A stretch of 32,960 nucleotides of DNA from a virus, in IMG/VR virus record IMGVR_UViG_3300042317_000587, positions 1-32,960 of that record; one strand, written 5' to 3'. The position numbers and the translations under genes were made by a program. The notes beneath the pieces were generated by a model that was given only the letters and a program-made list of their open reading frames with translations, had not been told where the DNA came from and did not search any database. The stretch's first letter is position 1; each line of letters begins with the position of its first letter. This document shows positions 30,675 to 32,960 of this stretch, in pieces.

Positions 30675-31733
30675 TTAATATTTTATTATAATAATTCCAC
30701 TACCACCGTTGCCACCTGGACCATCGCCAGGATATCCTCCAGCACCTCCACCTGAACCACTATTTATAGATGCCATTCCACCTTGACTTCCATCTGATCT
30801 CCCAGCACCGCCACCACCAGATCCTCCACTACTAGAACATCCGTTTGATCCTCCACCTCCACCACCTGCATATGTAACTGATGATCCACTTATTGAAAAT
30901 ACTCTTCCATTACCACCATTTGAATCACCAGCAGCAGCACCAGCACCACCACCTCCGCCACCTCTAGAATAACTTCCACAACTTGACCAAGCACTCTGTC
31001 CATTAAATCCTTGACCAGCAGTTCCTGACCCACCAGTTCTACCGTTGCCAGATCCACCACCACCAGAACCTCCTGAAAGAGAATTTACTTCCCAAGAAGA
31101 TCCACCTCCTCCACCTATTGATATTAATGAAGAAAAACTTGAATTTCCACCACTATTTCCAGCAACATATCTAGTTGCTGCACCAGCACCACCTGATCCT
31201 ACAGTTACTGAATAATTAGTTCCCCCACTTACGTTAAAGTTTGTTTGATATATATATCCACCAGCACCTCCACCACCACCCATCGTATTGCCACCTCCAC
31301 CACCACCTGCTATAACTAATATTTCAGATAAACTACTAACTTCTTGTGGAGCAGACCAAGTTGTGGATGATAAAAATGTTTGTAAAATTGGAGACTTCAC
31401 AGTAATGCTAAATGACCTATCACTAGAATTATTACCATTAGTTGCCCTTATAGAAAAAGAGTATGTTGTATCAGTAACAACTTGTGTTGGTGTTCCCGAT
31501 AATAATCCATTAGATGATAAAGTTACACCAGATGGTAATGATCCAGAGATTAATGAATATGATAATGGAAAAGATAATGGATCTGATGCATTTATTTGAT
31601 GATTAAAAGAACTTCTTGATCCATCGTAAACAGTTTTTATCAATCCAGATGCTGTTATCCACTGTGGTGTGGAAGTTGTTTTTCTTGAAATTTGACTATC
31701 TATACCTACAGTTCTAATTGAACTAATTGCCAC
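30675..31733 (-). CDS. Glycine-rich tail fibre adhesin B
   Basis: 352 residues starting with GTG at 31733, overlapping the stop of the upstream gene (TAGTG) with GAGGTGA ahead. Residues about 25-115: cadherin/He_PIG-like Ig domain ('LISGSLPSGVTLSSNGLLSG'). Residues 130-345: glycine-rich domain with many GGGGGG runs, closing 'GNGGSGIIIIKY'. No shaft repeats, unlike adhesin A. Probably a tail adhesin. Confidence 0.82.
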   Translation of the reverse strand: MAISSIRTVGIDSQISRKTTSTPQWITASGLIKTVYDGSRSSFNHQINASDPLSFPLSYSLISGSLPSGVTLSSNGLLSGTPTQVVTDTTYSFSIRATNGNNSSDRSFSITVKSPILQTFLSSTTWSAPQEVSSLSEILVIAGGGGGGNTMGGGGGAGGYIYQTNFNVSGGTNYSVTVGSGGAGAATRYVAGNSGGNSSFSSLISIGGGGGSSWEVNSLSGGSGGGGSGNGRTGGSGTAGQGFNGQSAWSSCGSYSRGGGGGGAGAAAGDSNGGNGRVFSISGSSVTYAGGGGGGSNGCSSSGGSGGGGAGRSDGSQGGMASINSGSGGGAGGYPGDGPGGNGGSGIIIIKY

Positions 31734-32065
31734 TATGCGGTCACCTCAGCGTAGAAACCTGTAAAGCATACGCTGGCGGTTGAGGCATAAACTGATATAA
31801 CATCTGTAGCACCCATACTCATACCTTGATTTATCATATATGTGTCATTACCAGCAATAGTTGCATCGTATATAATATAATGTTTATCTTCAATAGAAGC
31901 ACCACTTGGTCTAAATGCAATTCTAAAAGTTGCACTTGAGGAAGATGTATTACAAATATTAATTGCAGAAAAAATTGATTGTGTGTCAGCAGGAACTGTA
32001 TAAAGAGTAGTTAAAGTATTGGCTGTTGGTTCAACCTGAACTGGTGATTTATAATTATTTGCCAT
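31733..32065 (-). CDS. Small tail-fibre associated beta protein
   Basis: 110 residues, beta-rich: 'TTLYTVPADTQSIFSAINIC' followed by 'SATFRIAFRPSGASIEDKHY' and 'ISVYASTASVCFTGFYAEVT'. This pattern (TLYTVP...N.S.....FRI.......D....I.......) is common in small proteins next to phage fibres. Starts one base after the stop of the upstream gene and ends in the GTG of the downstream gene. Confidence 0.7.
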   Translation of the reverse strand: MANNYKSPVQVEPTANTLTTLYTVPADTQSIFSAINICNTSSSSATFRIAFRPSGASIEDKHYIIYDATIAGNDTYMINQGMSMGATDVISVYASTASVCFTGFYAEVTA

Positions 32066-32960
32066 TTATATCCCCGCCGTAAAGAATGGATGGAGTCCTG
32101 CTTCTGATGCTCCAGATACAGCAATCCATGTAGTTCCATTATACACTTTTAATGATGGTGCTGCTGCATTTGTTGAGTCAATCCATAGTGTTCCAGCATT
32201 AGGTCCAGAAGGTGAAGCAGAAACATAAGGAATTTCTGGCTCATATAACACTGAAGCAGAACTTTGAGTTAAATATAAATCTAATATATCAGCGTTATCA
32301 TTTAATGCCTCTGCTAGTTCATTAAGTGTATCTAATGCTGCAGGTGCACCGTCTACTAAGTAGGATACAGCAGCAGCCGAGGCGGTATTAATAATATCTT
32401 GTTTAGGACTATTTACCCATATAGAAGAAGCAGAATTATAAATTAAAATATCTTCATTAGATAAAGATGATAATGATATGTCATGAATATCTTCTAAATG
32501 CCCACCACTTGTTGGTCTTACAAATAAAATTCCTGTTGATTGGTGCCTAATTATAATAATAGCAACTACTATCTCATGTTGTGGTTTTACGTTTGTTAAT
32601 TTTCCAGGTACTGTTGGGTGAACATAAAGTAAATCTCCAGCAGCCCATGTTTCATCTCCAACACTTATTGATGTTGATGAAGTTCCTCTTGTATCTAAAT
32701 CTCTTACGTATCCAAAATGTTGTACAAAACCATTTACCCCACTTGATATCGATTCTGTGGCAAGACCCATAAATCTAACTTCTCTGACTGATCCATCTGC
32801 AACATATGGAGTAACTTGTATTCTTCCACTTGGCTCAACACCAGATGCATAAAGTGCAGTTCCTTTTCCTATTGTAGAACCAGTTGAGTTTCTGACTCTA
32901 AAAACTGACTCTTCTCCAAGGTGTATATGTTTTCCTGAAGATAAACCTAAGTTTAAAGTT
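32066..32960 (-). CDS. Tail fibre protein, partial at 5' end
   Basis: The reading frame is open through the right edge; an internal ATG at 32770 is not needed as a start because the upstream codons read 'HIHLGEESVFRVRNSTG' and 'RIQVTPYVADGSVREVRF' without a stop. This upstream part, plus 'FVQHFGYVRDLDTRG' and 'WAAGDLLYVHPTVPGKLTNV', matches large fibre or spike proteins of T4-like marine phages. The C-terminal 110 residues have the same 'APAALDTLNELAEALNDNAD' shaft module and 'NAGTLWIDSTNAAAPSLKVY' segment as the downstream fibres. Confidence 0.85.
   Translation of the reverse strand, partial: TLNLGLSSGKHIHLGEESVFRVRNSTGSTIGKGTALYASGVEPSGRIQVTPYVADGSVREVRFMGLATESISSGVNGFVQHFGYVRDLDTRGTSSTSISVGDETWAAGDLLYVHPTVPGKLTNVKPQHEIVVAIIIIRHQSTGILFVRPTSGGHLEDIHDISLSSLSNEDILIYNSASSIWVNSPKQDIINTASAAAVSYLVDGAPAALDTLNELAEALNDNADILDLYLTQSSASVLYEPEIPYVSASPSGPNAGTLWIDSTNAAAPSLKVYNGTTWIAVSGASEAGLHPFFTAGI

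Noticed and set aside
31288-31599. Proline-rich plus-strand open frame opposite the glycine-rich adhesin
   Set aside because: Prolines arise as the complement of glycine codons; same for 29195-29389. No start signals.
32066-32770. ATG at 32770 as true start of the last fibre gene
   Set aside because: The frame stays open to the window edge with fibre-like sequence upstream, and no ribosome-binding site stands before this ATG.
1-32960. tRNA genes, integrase/att sites, IS elements
   Set aside because: No cloverleaf-like stretch, recombinase motif or terminal inverted repeat was noticed; coding is nearly continuous. A tRNAscan run would confirm.
1-32960. Recoded stop codons (alternative genetic code)
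   Set aside because: Genes end at standard stops and no long frame is interrupted by in-frame TGA or TAG; tryptophan is coded by TGG.

Overview
The window is a contiguous piece of an AT-rich tailed bacteriophage (Caudoviricetes) genome. The evidence is a portal protein, a head maturation protease with a candidate nested scaffold, the first codons of the next head gene (probably the major capsid protein), a large set of tail-fibre genes, a lytic transglycosylase and a class II ribonucleotide reductase. No integrase, repressor, tRNA, IS element or CRISPR array was seen. The standard bacterial code fits. The host is not certain. The lysin has a signal anchor and a C-terminal '...C.AW.....GWY' ending like actinobacterial secreted transglycosylases, and some promoters sit so close to start codons that the mRNA would be nearly leaderless. 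Both fit an actinobacterial host, but this is inference.

Layout: all but two genes are on the minus strand, so transcription runs from right to left. From right to left: (1) 32960-28669, fibre genes, including two glycine-rich adhesin-like proteins; (2) 28638-24967, a large Ig-domain fibre and two unknown genes; (3) 24967-22450, a U32-like/methyltransferase fusion and a multi-pass membrane protein; (4) 22446-21745, a conserved unknown protein with a paralogue at 14624; (5) 21695-16779, more fibre genes ending with two FN3 proteins that carry PPFF repeats, one with an S74 chaperone domain and one with a Hint domain; (6) 16735-11370, an eight-gene operon with six different 2-oxoglutarate/Fe(II) dioxygenases and two unknown genes; (7) 11310-9923, a holin-like protein and a glycosyltransferase; (8) 9127-9926, a two-gene plus-strand island (zinc-ribbon-like protein and lytic transglycosylase); (9) 9052-7112, class II ribonucleotide reductase; (10) 7082-1, a LamG-like giant protein, a small unknown protein, portal, protease with nested scaffold, and the start of the presumed capsid gene.

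How it fits together: the head genes, fibres and lysin make and release virions, and the reductase supplies dNTPs. The most unusual part is the dense modification block: six apparently active dioxygenases, three conserved unknown proteins, a glycosyltransferase and a U32-methyltransferase fusion, interleaved with fibre genes. A reasonable hypothesis is that these enzymes modify virion fibres (perhaps the proline-rich PPFF linkers), host surface molecules or small metabolites. The sequence alone does not decide the substrate.

Coding is almost continuous. The longest gap is the 74-bp divergent promoter region at 9053-9126. Many neighbouring genes overlap by 1 to 23 bases (TAATG or TAGTG junctions), and several extended -10 promoters (TGnTATAAT-like) subdivide the minus strand.
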